Below are positions 23,216-33,407 of a stretch of 56,209 nt of DNA, piece by piece. The position numbers were made by a program, and so were the translations under genes. Each line of letters starts with the position of its first letter. Positions within the stretch are counted from its first letter, which is position 1. The notes beneath the pieces are model-generated. The model saw only the letters and a program-made list of their open reading frames with translations. It searched no databases and was not told where the DNA came from. The stretch is from a virus, in the IMG/VR virus record IMGVR_UViG_3300046501_000480, positions 1 to 56,209 of that record; one strand, 5' to 3'.

Positions 23216-25069
23216 TTAAATTCCTTTGTCTAAATGTGCAGTTAATTCAAAGTGTGGACAAACGTGATAAAGAGGTTTTTCCTCGCCCTCGATTAAAACC
23301 GTCTGAGGTGTAGAATCCCGTAAATTTCCGCTTGCACCTTCTGTTAAAATCAAACCCACCCCCTGATAATCAAGACCATAGCGGACCTGAATCACCTCAG
23401 TTGGCTTACTAACAAGCTTAATCATTACGGTGTCATTTGTAGCAGCCACACCACCATTTACAATCGGTATTTCAACCGAACCATTCATAACTTTAAAACC
23501 CGCATTAGTCGTAATTGCTAATGTAGTCTCATCGATTTGAAGCGGCCAAACTGGAACATCAAATTTAATTACAACAGTATCCTCTACAACATAAGCATAA
23601 AGAGGTATAAGAGAATCAGGTTTTCTTCCCTCATAGATATACTGATCATAAGCTCGTCCAAAATATGCCGACATCCACTTATATCCAATATTTGTTAGGT
23701 GGATTTTGTCTCCATCATATGGGAAGTGATACATCGGCGTTACCAGCATGAACTTGTCAGATTCTTGACATAATTCAAGTTGAGCAAGCGCCATATCTTT
23801 ATGTGCAGCCGTTCCATAACTCATTTGAGCCAACATAAAACGTATAGGGTTATCTTTGCCAGAAGTCGCTTTAATATCTGTTTCAGCGTCAATCTGAAGC
23901 TGAATAAGCATAGGTTTGTAGACGGACTTCGTTGTTCTTGAAGCTGCGGCTGCATCGTTTGCACCCTGTACAAAATTAATAATCTGCGGTGTATAACCAG
24001 AATTATTAATTAACTGCTTAGCCTTGCTAACATGCGCCAAAAGCCTTGGATACCATGACGTACCTTTAATCAAATCAGAAAGTTTATAGCTACCGTGACC
24101 TGCCGTGCTTGAAAATATTACATGGTTGTTTGGATCAATCCCCCGATTCTTCATCATACTAACTGATGCATAATTTGCAGATCCAGAGCAACAAGTTTCA
24201 CCACGATCATGATAGCCATCGACCGATGGATCTGTAAAAAATTCTCGTAATGGAATTACAGATGTGGCTTCAACATCTTTTCTTGGACCTGAATCAAATG
24301 TTAGGTTTTTATAGGGTTGTGAATCACTTAAAACAATGGGAGCCGAGGCTCCCATTACGTATGACTCACCATACCAAAGCATATGGTTAACTGAACCCAC
24401 TTCCTGCGAATTTTCAAATAAATAATACGTTCTAGGTGGTTGATTTGATCCGCTCACGCCAAACCCAATTGGCTGATCTAAAAGCTTATCCCATCCCAAT
24501 AAAATTCGACCATTGCCATCTATCAAAACAACAATATATCGATCATCTTCATATTTTTTTAGAGCATTTATCAACCCAAAGACGGATTCCAGTAAACCAG
24601 CCCCAACAAAACAATCTTTGATCTTGTCATAGTAAATCAATGCATATTCAGCACCATCCGACAATAAACAAATAATATTCGGATCATCTGCTTTTTTTAG
24701 CGTCAAAGAGGAAGCAATTTCATTTGTTTTGCTATCAGTATAAAGTGCTGCATCACGAATATAATTTCGCCCAGTAGGTTCCCAAGTTGGATTTGGAGAG
24801 GCATCAGGATTCCAACGATATTCATCCCCCGTACTATCATCTCTTCCTAATTGCCAATTGTAACTTGGCATCATAGCTTGCAATGCTGTAAGTGTAGGAG
24901 CGGAAATAAACCCGCCTCGGTTTTCAGCTTCTCGCGAAACCATAGGCAAAGATTTATATGGCAACCCGTAACGAGGAGTAACAACTTTATCCTCATTACC
25001 ACCTTCGCCAATATGCTCAAGGTCAATTTTCACATTCGCAATATCTACTGGATCAAGCATTTCATCCAT
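23216..25069 (-). CDS. Tailspike / receptor-binding protein with SGNH-hydrolase domain
   Basis: Start at ATG 25069 (MDEMLDPVDIANVKID) because GGAG lies 7 bases upstream. The first 110 residues resemble a phage tail attachment domain (LGRDDSTGDEYRWN). The central part carries the SGNH/GDSL blocks: LWYGESYVMG (nucleophile Ser, about residue 235), FVQGANDAA (block III Asn, about 370) and GDKIHLTN (Asp...His, about 455). Such esterases deacetylate capsular or O-antigen sugars. A beta-rich C-terminal domain (about 490-617) follows. It should define the host capsule range of this phage. Confidence 0.82.
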   Translation of the reverse strand: MDEMLDPVDIANVKIDLEHIGEGGNEDKVVTPRYGLPYKSLPMVSREAENRGGFISAPTLTALQAMMPSYNWQLGRDDSTGDEYRWNPDASPNPTWEPTGRNYIRDAALYTDSKTNEIASSLTLKKADDPNIICLLSDGAEYALIYYDKIKDCFVGAGLLESVFGLINALKKYEDDRYIVVLIDGNGRILLGWDKLLDQPIGFGVSGSNQPPRTYYLFENSQEVGSVNHMLWYGESYVMGASAPIVLSDSQPYKNLTFDSGPRKDVEATSVIPLREFFTDPSVDGYHDRGETCCSGSANYASVSMMKNRGIDPNNHVIFSSTAGHGSYKLSDLIKGTSWYPRLLAHVSKAKQLINNSGYTPQIINFVQGANDAAAASRTTKSVYKPMLIQLQIDAETDIKATSGKDNPIRFMLAQMSYGTAAHKDMALAQLELCQESDKFMLVTPMYHFPYDGDKIHLTNIGYKWMSAYFGRAYDQYIYEGRKPDSLIPLYAYVVEDTVVIKFDVPVWPLQIDETTLAITTNAGFKVMNGSVEIPIVNGGVAATNDTVMIKLVSKPTEVIQVRYGLDYQGVGLILTEGASGNLRDSTPQTVLIEGEEKPLYHVCPHFELTAHLDKGI

Positions 25070-25082
25070 TTTTTTCTCCAAA

Positions 25083-25108
25083 AAAAATCCCCGCATATGC
25101 GGGGATTC
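25083..25108 (-). terminator. Terminator hairpin between tail tip gene and tailspike
   Basis: AATCCCCGCATATGCGGGGATT is a perfect palindrome flanked by A/T runs. It could stop or attenuate late transcripts on the minus strand. Confidence 0.7.
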
Positions 25109-25120
25109 TTAAAAATTCAC

Positions 25121-27958
25121 TCAGATTAGATTGTTCTTTATGTCATTATCATTTTGATAATAACGCGGGTCAAAGTTGATGGATGTTAGGCCATTCTGAA
25201 AAGTACCTTTCACATCTTTTTTAGTCACCAAAAATAATTGATCGTTTTGGCGATCATCAGCAGTAATTGAATAAACCGTCTTGACCTCTCCTTTAGTCAC
25301 AAGGGCTTCATTTGGTGGACGTGACAATACAAACTGAAAACTGTTTTCGCCCTGCACGATTGGGATGACATCAATCATTTTATTCTTGAGCTGCAAATGA
25401 ATAAAAAATTCATGATCAGTATTTAAAATACATGGTTGTGAGCCTGTAACGGTTAAACCATTCCAATCTAAGATTTCTCCAGATAACACCATTTGATCAG
25501 GATCACCCAAGAAGATAGGCGTTAGACGAGTATCATCTACACATGCAATAACATCTCCTTGATTGACCAGCTCAGCTTCAGCATAGGCTTCATACTGGCA
25601 AGAAACTCGTTTATACCGCAACTTATTCCATGCTCGCCAAGCAACAATATACGCTTGCTGTTTGTAGACAATCCCGTAACCCGTTATTTTGCGCGGGTTA
25701 TTAATCTGTTCGTCAGGTATCTTTAAAGTCTTTTCAATCCAGCCGTCTTCACTATCTACATACGTGAGTTCTACACCATCGTAGTAGTTTTCAACTTTAA
25801 AACTATTTGTTCGAGTTTCAGATTGAGGCTTTTTATTTCGGTGGTTAAATAAAATGCTTGGCACATTATCTGAACGTTCAAAATCATAATAAAGTGTCAG
25901 CGAACTTCTTCGGTCATGACAGCATGTTACAGCTGCAATCATTCTCATAATTTCTTCAAATGATTGGTTAGCATCATCAAGCGTGTAATTAAATTCTGCC
26001 ATTTTGGAAGAACCAAAATATTCAGTAATTTCATCTACCACCCGATATAAAGCTTCTACATCAACTTCAGAAATTACCCGTCGACCAATTTTGTCTTGTA
26101 AAGCAAGTTCAATGGTCAGGTCTGCAATATTACGCGAAGGTATACGTGTTTCTGATCGAACACCTGTTCTATAGCTATAAACCAAGCTTTCAGCGATACA
26201 GTTTAATTCACGGCTATCTAATGCTGTGGCTGTACGTGTTGCCTGTGTTCTACTACGCAGCAAAGTCCGATTGTCATACACCAGTTTTTGCAAATAATGA
26301 TATGCATATGCACTGACAAACTTTGTTTCATCAGACAAATCTGCCGAGTCACCATTATCATTTGTTCTACGGGCACGGAACCGTACAGCTCCTGAAAATG
26401 GGAGATCAATCCACATTGAACCGCCGACGCTATCTCTATTGTTTGGCTTGCCAGTTAAAGAAATAGTTTTAGTGTAAATTATTCCTGTAGGCACTCCAGC
26501 AACTACACTTTGATACTCAACGCTAATTTCTACTGTTTTTGCATCAGAACCTTGATAGATACCGTTTAAAGCTTGAAAGTTCAGTAGTAACCCTGTGGCA
26601 TCTTTTGAATCAATGGTGAACCACCCAATATAATTCTCATTACTGCCACGAAGCTTAATTGTACCTAGACCCGTTTTCTGATCAGTAATATCTGCCAATT
26701 TGTACCAATCTGGATTTACAGCACTCGGAGTTGCTAATGCAATCTCCTTGTTGTCAACATCAATACCTGTAACAACATAGCTTCCATCTAGAAAAATATT
26801 CGCACTGTTTGCAGTAAAACTTGCGGAAATATTTTCCGTCGCCGACTCGGTCAAGCTGGAGAAATTAATATTGGTATTTGTTGGATTAGTTAAAGTAATC
26901 GTATAAATACCACCACTATACACAATGCTTGACACATCATATAAACCTGCCAAATCCAGCTGACCATTAACAGGATCAGTTACCAAGAGCGAGGTTACAT
27001 TAATCTTTCTATATGTGTCATAGCCTGTCACAGTCTGATCTGATGCTATAGATAGAGTTTTGTTTACAGGATCAATATTGGTTATGCCTGTGACATTTAA
27101 ATCAGCAATCCCAAAATTTGCTCCAGAGATAATCAAAGATTCATTGACCAAAAACTTTGAAAAATTACCAGCAGTATCAGTACTAGTTGTTTTAATCAGA
27201 TTAGGAAATTGAAAATAAATATCTGATGCTTCAATTCGAGTACTATTCGGTGATAATGCAGTTTGACCATTTACCGATGATGTCTTTTTAGCAATCATTG
27301 GTGGCTGATCAAATGTATCCCCCCATTTAAATATATTGTCTGTGCCTATTAATGACTGTCCAATTCCATAGACTGTCACACTCGTTCCTGATATTTCCTG
27401 AATAGGTGTATCACCTTCCTTGAAATTAGACACTTGAACATGGTTTTCACAAATACACATCAAAGTTTCTTCAACTTCGACATCATTTTTAAAATAGCGA
27501 ACCACTGGTGCAAATAAATCAGGAATAGATTTTACACGCCCCAAAATAAAGGGAACTCGCTGCTTAAGACGCTGGCGATTTTCACGGTCTGATAAGTTGT
27601 TATTACTTGAACCCGTGCTTGTGCCAGCACTGTTAAGTGGGGCTTTAGGCATTTTAACAACTGCTGAAATACCCGCACCGATAACTTTTGCAACAACCCA
27701 GTTAACTGCCGAAATCAAGTCACCAGAATATAGAACAATCGTACAGTCATCATTTGATTCCATTAACCGAGCAATTGCCTGTTTATCACCAGATCCAGCA
27801 GGCGTTATATTATTTTGAGGGCATGGGTTGCCTTTAAAAATTTGAGCCTGCGGATGCTTATTTTTGTACTGAAGGAACGTATATAAAATGCTATCCGTAT
27901 CTACATAAAATTTGTCGGATCCATCAAGTGCATTATTGATGATACAAATTCGGCTCAT
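25121..27958 (-). CDS. Tail tip / host specificity protein (lambda J-like central fibre)
   Basis: About 945 residues from ATG 27958 (MSRICIINNALDGSD), chosen for its AAGGATTCGTT ribosome site. Longer frames would overlap the upstream gene further. Features: early VVAKVIGAGISAVVKMP hydrophobic segment near residue 95, RQRLKQRVPFILGRVKSIPD, and a later LNCIAESLVYSYRTGVRSET block typical of gpJ-type hub proteins. It would form the tip that contacts the cell and guides DNA. Bases 25565-25596 in this gene (encoding YEAYAEAELVNQ) match CRISPR spacer 33 at 31 of 32 positions with a CC PAM. Confidence 0.82.
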   Translation of the reverse strand: MSRICIINNALDGSDKFYVDTDSILYTFLQYKNKHPQAQIFKGNPCPQNNITPAGSGDKQAIARLMESNDDCTIVLYSGDLISAVNWVVAKVIGAGISAVVKMPKAPLNSAGTSTGSSNNNLSDRENRQRLKQRVPFILGRVKSIPDLFAPVVRYFKNDVEVEETLMCICENHVQVSNFKEGDTPIQEISGTSVTVYGIGQSLIGTDNIFKWGDTFDQPPMIAKKTSSVNGQTALSPNSTRIEASDIYFQFPNLIKTTSTDTAGNFSKFLVNESLIISGANFGIADLNVTGITNIDPVNKTLSIASDQTVTGYDTYRKINVTSLLVTDPVNGQLDLAGLYDVSSIVYSGGIYTITLTNPTNTNINFSSLTESATENISASFTANSANIFLDGSYVVTGIDVDNKEIALATPSAVNPDWYKLADITDQKTGLGTIKLRGSNENYIGWFTIDSKDATGLLLNFQALNGIYQGSDAKTVEISVEYQSVVAGVPTGIIYTKTISLTGKPNNRDSVGGSMWIDLPFSGAVRFRARRTNDNGDSADLSDETKFVSAYAYHYLQKLVYDNRTLLRSRTQATRTATALDSRELNCIAESLVYSYRTGVRSETRIPSRNIADLTIELALQDKIGRRVISEVDVEALYRVVDEITEYFGSSKMAEFNYTLDDANQSFEEIMRMIAAVTCCHDRRSSLTLYYDFERSDNVPSILFNHRNKKPQSETRTNSFKVENYYDGVELTYVDSEDGWIEKTLKIPDEQINNPRKITGYGIVYKQQAYIVAWRAWNKLRYKRVSCQYEAYAEAELVNQGDVIACVDDTRLTPIFLGDPDQMVLSGEILDWNGLTVTGSQPCILNTDHEFFIHLQLKNKMIDVIPIVQGENSFQFVLSRPPNEALVTKGEVKTVYSITADDRQNDQLFLVTKKDVKGTFQNGLTSINFDPRYYQNDNDIKNNLI

Positions 27959-28304
27959 AATAACGAATCCTTTTAAACATCTTGCCAGCTTCATGCAGAG
28001 TGATCCGCTGCACACTTTGCTCTGTTAAATGAAAAACCTTATGACGAAAAAAAAGCCCGACATGCGAGCTTCCGTTTAAATGTGTCATTAAGACAATGCA
28101 GCCTTCGACGGGCCTCTTCATCAGTTTGTTCCTGTGAACCGTCTCACGGGATGTTTTTAAAGTCTCATCAATTGAGCCAGTCAAACCGATAAAACACGCT
28201 GAGTAATCCAGTTGATAAATATGCATTGCAGCGGCTATCACAAAATGAACACAATGAAAATTAATTGGATCATATCGAAGGTGAAATAAAGGTCTAATAT
28301 CCAT
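27933..28304 (-). CDS. Tail assembly protein, NlpC/P60-type cysteine peptidase
   Basis: 123 residues. The likely catalytic Cys lies in NFHCVHFVIAA (residue 18) and the His in NGSSHVGLFF (about 80), the arrangement of lambda K-like NlpC/P60 tail proteins. These cleave peptidoglycan or are structural at the tail tip. It lies between a DUF1833-type gene and the tail tip gene, the normal order. The start overlaps the previous stop (TAATG). CRISPR spacers 52 and 83 encode the same LITHLNGSSHV segment of a related phage. Confidence 0.78.
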   Translation of the reverse strand: MDIRPLFHLRYDPINFHCVHFVIAAAMHIYQLDYSACFIGLTGSIDETLKTSRETVHRNKLMKRPVEGCIVLMTHLNGSSHVGLFFRHKVFHLTEQSVQRITLHEAGKMFKRIRYYEPNLYHQ

Positions 28305-28813
28305 TAGTAAAACCCTTTTAAACTCGGATCAGTACTCGCCACATAAAGCTCGCCAGTGCCCGAATCATTTAAATTAGGCGCTCTGGCTTCAAAAGTAGAA
28401 CCCTTATAACTTCGAGAGACATTCTCAATAAGCAAACCCTTATCTATAAAAGAAGGCTCGGTATATACACCAGTGAGATAGGCTCTATAATTCAATACGG
28501 GCAAAATCGGCACATCATCAAGATAGACCTGATCTATTAAATCAGGGATTTGCTGGCCTAAATCTCCGACTGAAACTCTTATAGACTGATCAAGGTTGTC
28601 TTGATCACTTCCACGCTCAACAGTAAGTACAGTTGGTTTATATTCAAAAGACTGACCATCTTCATGAGTTAAAATCAAAGGCTCACTTGAGTTAACCACA
28701 TAGCGGAGAGCCTCAGACCAGTTCGGATGAGTAATCTCAATTGACTCAACCAGACCAACCGATCCACTCGATTGATCCAAGAGAGAAAGCATAATTGGTG
28801 TGATTTTAGCCAT
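28304..28813 (-). CDS. Minor tail protein, DUF1833-like
   Basis: 169 residues from ATG 28813 (MAKITPIMLSLLDQSS) with GGAG 7 bases upstream. It has the pattern of lambda-L-position proteins (VESIEITHPNWSEALRYVVN, later ARAPNLNDSGTGELY). It lies immediately before the NlpC/P60 gene and overlaps the previous gene by 8 bases. Role: tail tip assembly. Confidence 0.75.
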   Translation of the reverse strand: MAKITPIMLSLLDQSSGSVGLVESIEITHPNWSEALRYVVNSSEPLILTHEDGQSFEYKPTVLTVERGSDQDNLDQSIRVSVGDLGQQIPDLIDQVYLDDVPILPVLNYRAYLTGVYTEPSFIDKGLLIENVSRSYKGSTFEARAPNLNDSGTGELYVASTDPSLKGFY

Positions 28814-29288
28814 TGTTGACTCCAGTCGCTGCTGGGAACCACTCATTAGGGATTTTTTCAACGTCTGGAGTTAGACCACCTTGGCGATAATTAACGATAT
28901 TTCGATCATCAATTTCACTTCGGTATACAGGTTTAACCAAGACTTCAAACGTCACCTTAATAACCGTCTTATTTCGATATGATTCACTTGGCAGTGAGGA
29001 TGAAATAAAGCGACATTCACACTCTTCAGAAATCCCATTATCTAAAGATAATTTCCAAAGCCAGTTTTCAGGTTTCCGCTGTTTAAGTCGCCAGAATGCC
29101 CAAAAGTACTGCCTTTTACCTGCTTTATCTAAAAGCACTGTCACCTTTACGCGATGATATGCACCAATAAAAAAGGGGACCTGTCTTGGTGGTCCCCCTT
29201 CACTTTCTTGCTCTCTTAAATTATTGCCAGCAGTAAAGCTATAGCCCTCTTTGAGAGGGCAAAGCATGAATCTATCCAGCTTATCCAC
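28806..29288 (-). CDS. Minor tail protein after the tape measure (GTG start)
   Basis: 160 residues starting at GTG 29288 (VDKLDRFMLCPLKEGY). The ribosome site GGGGAGG is 6 bases upstream and overlaps the end of the tape measure gene; longer frames are shadows. Beta-rich, with KVTVLLDKAGKRQYFWAFWR and VTFEVLVKPVYRSEIDDRNIVNY, typical of lambda M-position proteins. It lies between tape measure and the DUF1833-like gene. Confidence 0.72.
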   Translation of the reverse strand: MDKLDRFMLCPLKEGYSFTAGNNLREQESEGGPPRQVPFFIGAYHRVKVTVLLDKAGKRQYFWAFWRLKQRKPENWLWKLSLDNGISEECECRFISSSLPSESYRNKTVIKVTFEVLVKPVYRSEIDDRNIVNYRQGGLTPDVEKIPNEWFPAATGVNNG

Positions 29289-29289
29289 T

Positions 29290-32200
29290 CTAACCTCCCC
29301 GATTGCGTCCCACACCAAAGTTATCCATGACGGCTTGAGACTCATAACTATTTGCACGATTTAAATTTTCCCAAGACCTCGCTATACGCTCATCAACAAC
29401 ATCAATTGTTACCCCACCGTTTGAATCTTGACGGGCAGTAACTACAGCATTGGTATTGTTGTTAATCGTAATATTGAGCTGAGAATCAAAACGTTTTTCA
29501 GCCATAACACGGGTAAAGTCTTGGTTTTGACGCGGGCTTAAAACACGCTCGCCTTTGTTCAATAACCAAGTACCCTCTTGCGGTACGTAATCAATACCGT
29601 CATGCGCCATACCTGTTAAGTTTGTAGACTTAATTTGAGAAACTTGGGCCAACTGAACCGCAACCGCAGCACCAGCCATCACGGGAGCCAAATAAGGCCC
29701 TACATATGGAATAGCAGCAACCGATGCGTAAACGTCAGAAAATGTTTTTGGGGCGTTAATGATGGCCTGAGCAATCGCAAAGGCTTTCGACATCGCAAAC
29801 ATGGCTTTATACCCTGCTGATTGCTCACCAAGCAAAGAACCCATCAAGTCCGTCATGCCCGACAAAGTATCAGAAGCTGCCTTAGTGCCAAGTGAAGCCT
29901 TATCAAGTTCGTACTGCTGGTCAATCATGAACATACGTTCATTATGGGCCTGCCATATCGCTTCTCGCTCCGCAGCAGAATCAGCCAAAGCCATCTGAGC
30001 ATCAAATAATGCTTGAGATTCATCATAACGACCAAAACGATCTTGCTCTAATTGATCAGTATTACTTGTGCCATTAATTTCAGAAAAAGTACCACCCCAA
30101 GATGCTGTTGCAGACTGGAGGTTTTTATTTTTCTCGAAATCTTCAGATGCCTTGGAAATTGCAATTAGCCTTTCACGTTCAGACTGAGAAATTTTAGAGT
30201 TTTCCTGAATTTTCTCACGCTCAAAAGCATACTTAATTTGCATATTTTCTAAATCAGTACGTAGAAAATTTGCGGCATCACTCATGCGTTGTTCACGCTC
30301 CAATGCGGCCCAAGCGTTGGCTTTATCAAATTGCTCCTTAAGTGACTTTAATTTAACTTCTTTCAGATCCTTATCAAGCTCACGCCCTTCTGAATAACGA
30401 AATACTTCAGTTTCATATTCATATTTCCGTTTTTGATCTTCAGACCAAATATGATCATTAATTTCAGAAGTTAAATTTCGTAAATAAAGCTCTTCCTCAA
30501 ACTTATATTGCTGTTCAGCCATTGATAAATAAGTCGAAGTTTGAGAACCAAAACCAGCCGCGTTGATTGCTTTAACCCTCTCGGTGTAATCAGCATGCAT
30601 CTGCGTCAGAATTGAGTAAAAACCATACTCAATCTGTTCACGCTGCTTTGCTTGTTCTTTAGTTTTACGAACTAAATCATCAGCAGCTTGCTTTCTTTCA
30701 GATTCACGCTTTCTGGCTGCATCTTGGGCTTTTTTTTCTGCTTCTCGTTCTGCTTCTTCACGAGCTTTGTATTGCTCCTGAATTCTAAGCGTATTTAGCG
30801 CACTCTCCTTATCATCTTTCGACAGGATTGCACTTGTACCCTTCGCCATTTGTGCATCATAAATAGCTTGGGCTTGTGCAGTGTTGTAGCCTTCATCAAG
30901 CAACCCAGATTTATAAATGCTCTCAAAAACAGTTTCTTTCTGCTTATTACGATAGTTTAAAAGTGCCTCTGAAGCCTTATCAGCGGCATTAGCTGTATTA
31001 TTAATTGCATCGGCTTGGCTCTGGTGTTTAGCTACAGCATTTTGAGCCTCATTACCTGCCAAGACCGTCTCTTTATTAAATACCTTTAAAGCATCAGCAG
31101 ATTTATTTGCCTTAATATAATTTTCATCATATTTAGCAACTTGATCTTTCAGAGCATTATATAAATCAGGTGAAATACTTTGACCATTCAAACGCTTAAT
31201 AGCTTCTGTATAACTAATGGTTCCTAAACGAGCTTCATTTGAAATCTTCGCAACTTCAGCATTACCCACTGCATAATTCTGGATATTGATTAATGCTGAA
31301 CCAACAGCTAATTCTGACTTACCTAGCGCTTTATTTTGTGCTTCAAATGCTTCCGTTAAATCGTTGATAGCTGATTTTCGGTCTACACCTTGAAGTTTTG
31401 AAAGTTCAGACGCAGCCGTATCCGCAACCGAAGCCTGTTCTGCTAGCTTTTTATTTACTTTATCTGCATTGTCATGCATTAAAAGATAACTAGCTGCCAC
31501 ACCAGCAACAGTCAAACCTAAACCAACAGGTCCGCCCAAAATAGTTAGCAACCCCCCGCTAATACCAGTCGATACCGTACCGATTGCGTTAGCTCTAGCT
31601 CTTGCAGCCGCCAAAGCATTTTCAGCAGCAGTAAGCTCTGCTGTAACCTGACTTTCAATAGTCCGCAATTGGACCATTCTTAATCCAGAAGCAATTCGGC
31701 CTTGAGATGAAATTTGAGCTTTCATTCTTTCGACTTCTAAAGCTTTTTCAGTAGCAAGTGCTGCCAAAGTTGCCTGAGTATTCGCAAGTACAGTTTGAGT
31801 ATTTATTACACCTTGGGCTGCTGCTGCTCTTTCTGCTTGCATGGTCGCGTACTGAACGGCAGCCTGTTCAACTAATTGCTTTGTTTTACTATATCCAGCG
31901 GCAACACTAGATAATATAGTTGGAATGTACGACCCTGCATAAAATGCAGTTCCTACCATGGCAGCATTTGCGAAAGTATCAAAGTTTGCTGCTAAGCCTT
32001 GAATTGAACCAGAAATTAACTGAGCTGCACCAGATCCTCTACCAGCTTCGCCAATAAATTGAGTTAATGCATTATTTAATTGAGTAAATGACATCCCAAT
32101 TGTGAAGTCTGTTTTACCAAATAAGGTATCAACAGAAGCTTTTGCTTTATTCAAAGACTCAATAACAACATCGGCTGTTAGTTGGCCTTCATTAGCCATA

Positions 32201-32808
32201 GCGCGGAGTTCGCCAATATTTACATTTAGCCCTGTTGCAATTGCTTTTAACAGACCCGGAGCCTGTTCAGAGATTGAGTTAAACTCTTCGCCACGCAAAA
32301 CACCAGAAGCCAATGCTTGACCAAACTGGACCAATGCAGCTTCAGCACTAGCAGCGCTCCCACCAGAAATTGCAATAGATTTTGCAACCGTATCGGTTAA
32401 AGAAGCTGTATCTTGAAGTGAAATACCCAATCGGTTGGCATTATCTGCAAATCTTTGGTAAACCTGTGCTGTTGAGTCCCAAGATTGGCCCGATGCCTGC
32501 GCAATCATAAGTGTATCTTGCATCGCTTGATTCAAGTCAGCCTGACTCGTTGTAACCAATTTGAGTCGATTTTGTAAGCCTGTATAGGCATCCATTTTGG
32601 ATATAACAGCACCGACACTTACAATTCCAGCCAAAGAACCAACAATTGTATTCTGTAACTCCTTAATGCTTTTTCCAACAAGATTATAATCATCTGCCAT
32701 GCCTTTTGTGCTGGCATGCGTCTGACGCTCGGCACGTGACAAACCTTGGATATAAGACCCTGTGTTTGCCAATAAATTTAAGGTCAAAGTACCAAGATTA
32801 GTTGCCAT
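29290..32808 (-). CDS. Tape measure protein
   Basis: 1172 residues, the longest prophage gene. The N-terminal third has the conserved tape-measure domain: LTLNLLANTGSYIQGLSRA, AYTGLQNRLKLVTTSQADLN, GEEFNSISEQAPGLLKAIA. Hydrophobic segments occur around residues 275-300 and 405-440, then a long coiled coil rich in Glu, Arg and Lys (about 690-930). It sets tail length and may form the membrane channel for DNA entry. Ribosome site GGAGAAAAGTC. It follows the frameshifted tail chaperone gene, as in lambda, with a lipoprotein gene inserted between. Confidence 0.95.
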   Translation of the reverse strand: MATNLGTLTLNLLANTGSYIQGLSRAERQTHASTKGMADDYNLVGKSIKELQNTIVGSLAGIVSVGAVISKMDAYTGLQNRLKLVTTSQADLNQAMQDTLMIAQASGQSWDSTAQVYQRFADNANRLGISLQDTASLTDTVAKSIAISGGSAASAEAALVQFGQALASGVLRGEEFNSISEQAPGLLKAIATGLNVNIGELRAMANEGQLTADVVIESLNKAKASVDTLFGKTDFTIGMSFTQLNNALTQFIGEAGRGSGAAQLISGSIQGLAANFDTFANAAMVGTAFYAGSYIPTILSSVAAGYSKTKQLVEQAAVQYATMQAERAAAAQGVINTQTVLANTQATLAALATEKALEVERMKAQISSQGRIASGLRMVQLRTIESQVTAELTAAENALAAARARANAIGTVSTGISGGLLTILGGPVGLGLTVAGVAASYLLMHDNADKVNKKLAEQASVADTAASELSKLQGVDRKSAINDLTEAFEAQNKALGKSELAVGSALINIQNYAVGNAEVAKISNEARLGTISYTEAIKRLNGQSISPDLYNALKDQVAKYDENYIKANKSADALKVFNKETVLAGNEAQNAVAKHQSQADAINNTANAADKASEALLNYRNKQKETVFESIYKSGLLDEGYNTAQAQAIYDAQMAKGTSAILSKDDKESALNTLRIQEQYKAREEAEREAEKKAQDAARKRESERKQAADDLVRKTKEQAKQREQIEYGFYSILTQMHADYTERVKAINAAGFGSQTSTYLSMAEQQYKFEEELYLRNLTSEINDHIWSEDQKRKYEYETEVFRYSEGRELDKDLKEVKLKSLKEQFDKANAWAALEREQRMSDAANFLRTDLENMQIKYAFEREKIQENSKISQSERERLIAISKASEDFEKNKNLQSATASWGGTFSEINGTSNTDQLEQDRFGRYDESQALFDAQMALADSAAEREAIWQAHNERMFMIDQQYELDKASLGTKAASDTLSGMTDLMGSLLGEQSAGYKAMFAMSKAFAIAQAIINAPKTFSDVYASVAAIPYVGPYLAPVMAGAAVAVQLAQVSQIKSTNLTGMAHDGIDYVPQEGTWLLNKGERVLSPRQNQDFTRVMAEKRFDSQLNITINNNTNAVVTARQDSNGGVTIDVVDERIARSWENLNRANSYESQAVMDNFGVGRNRGG

Positions 32809-32827
32809 GACTTTTCTCCAGACACAA

Positions 32828-32855
32828 AAAAACCGCCCTTTAAGGCGGTTTTAAT
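32828..32855 (-). terminator. Terminator hairpin between lipoprotein and tape measure genes
   Basis: AAAACCGCC-CTTTAA-GGCGGTTTTAA gives a GC-rich stem with A/T ends on both strands. It would isolate the lipoprotein gene from the tape measure gene. Confidence 0.75.
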
Positions 32856-32867
32856 TCAATTTAAATT

Positions 32868-33329
32868 TTACAAATTCTGAATAATTGATTCATATAAACG
32901 CTGCTCCAGAACACCTTTGGAAACACACGTCAGGTTCATATCTTGATCTGCCGCCCCTACACGGTATTCAGCAGTAGGAGATGCTTTAATTTTTAACGAA
33001 TTATCAGAAACAATAATATGGTAAGAAACCTTTGTATTTGTACGATTATCTTTTAAATAATCAATACCCATTGTTTTACCGCAGTCAGCCATTTCTGGAG
33101 TTACGCGAAAAACTTTATCTTCAGTAACAATTATCCCTGTATCTTTATTTTCAGAAGCAATTTTTAAACCATCTAAAGCCAACGCTACAGAAGTAGCCTT
33201 TAAAATTTTATCCTTATTGGCATTAACCGATTGATTTAATATCGTTGCAGTACTTGTAGGGGCTACATAAGTTGCAGCACAGCCAGCCAAACCAGCAATC
33301 AAACCCAATAACATTAATTTATTTTTCAT
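32868..33329 (-). CDS. Prophage lipoprotein, possible lysogenic-conversion or exclusion factor
   Basis: ATG 33329 (MKNKLMLLGLIAGLAGC) is preferred over a TTG two codons earlier. The lipobox is GLAGC and the mature part is about 135 residues with two further cysteines (MADCGKTMG and MNLTCVSKG). I recognise no enzyme motif. It is inserted between the tail chaperone and the tape measure and has its own terminator, so it looks like a cargo ('moron') gene, possibly expressed from the lysogen. A superinfection-exclusion role is only a guess. Confidence 0.7.
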   Translation of the reverse strand: MKNKLMLLGLIAGLAGCAATYVAPTSTATILNQSVNANKDKILKATSVALALDGLKIASENKDTGIIVTEDKVFRVTPEMADCGKTMGIDYLKDNRTNTKVSYHIIVSDNSLKIKASPTAEYRVGAADQDMNLTCVSKGVLEQRLYESIIQNL

Positions 33330-33407
33330 TTTCAATAAGAACCGTTAGTTATTTGAAAAGTAAATCTAGCAAATAGGTTTTTAAATGTCACTAAAAAAGC
33401 CATTTTT

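Noticed and set aside
24436-24621. Short plus-strand ORFs opposite the tailspike and tail-tip genes
   Set aside because: Shadows of long minus-strand coding sequences with no ribosome sites.
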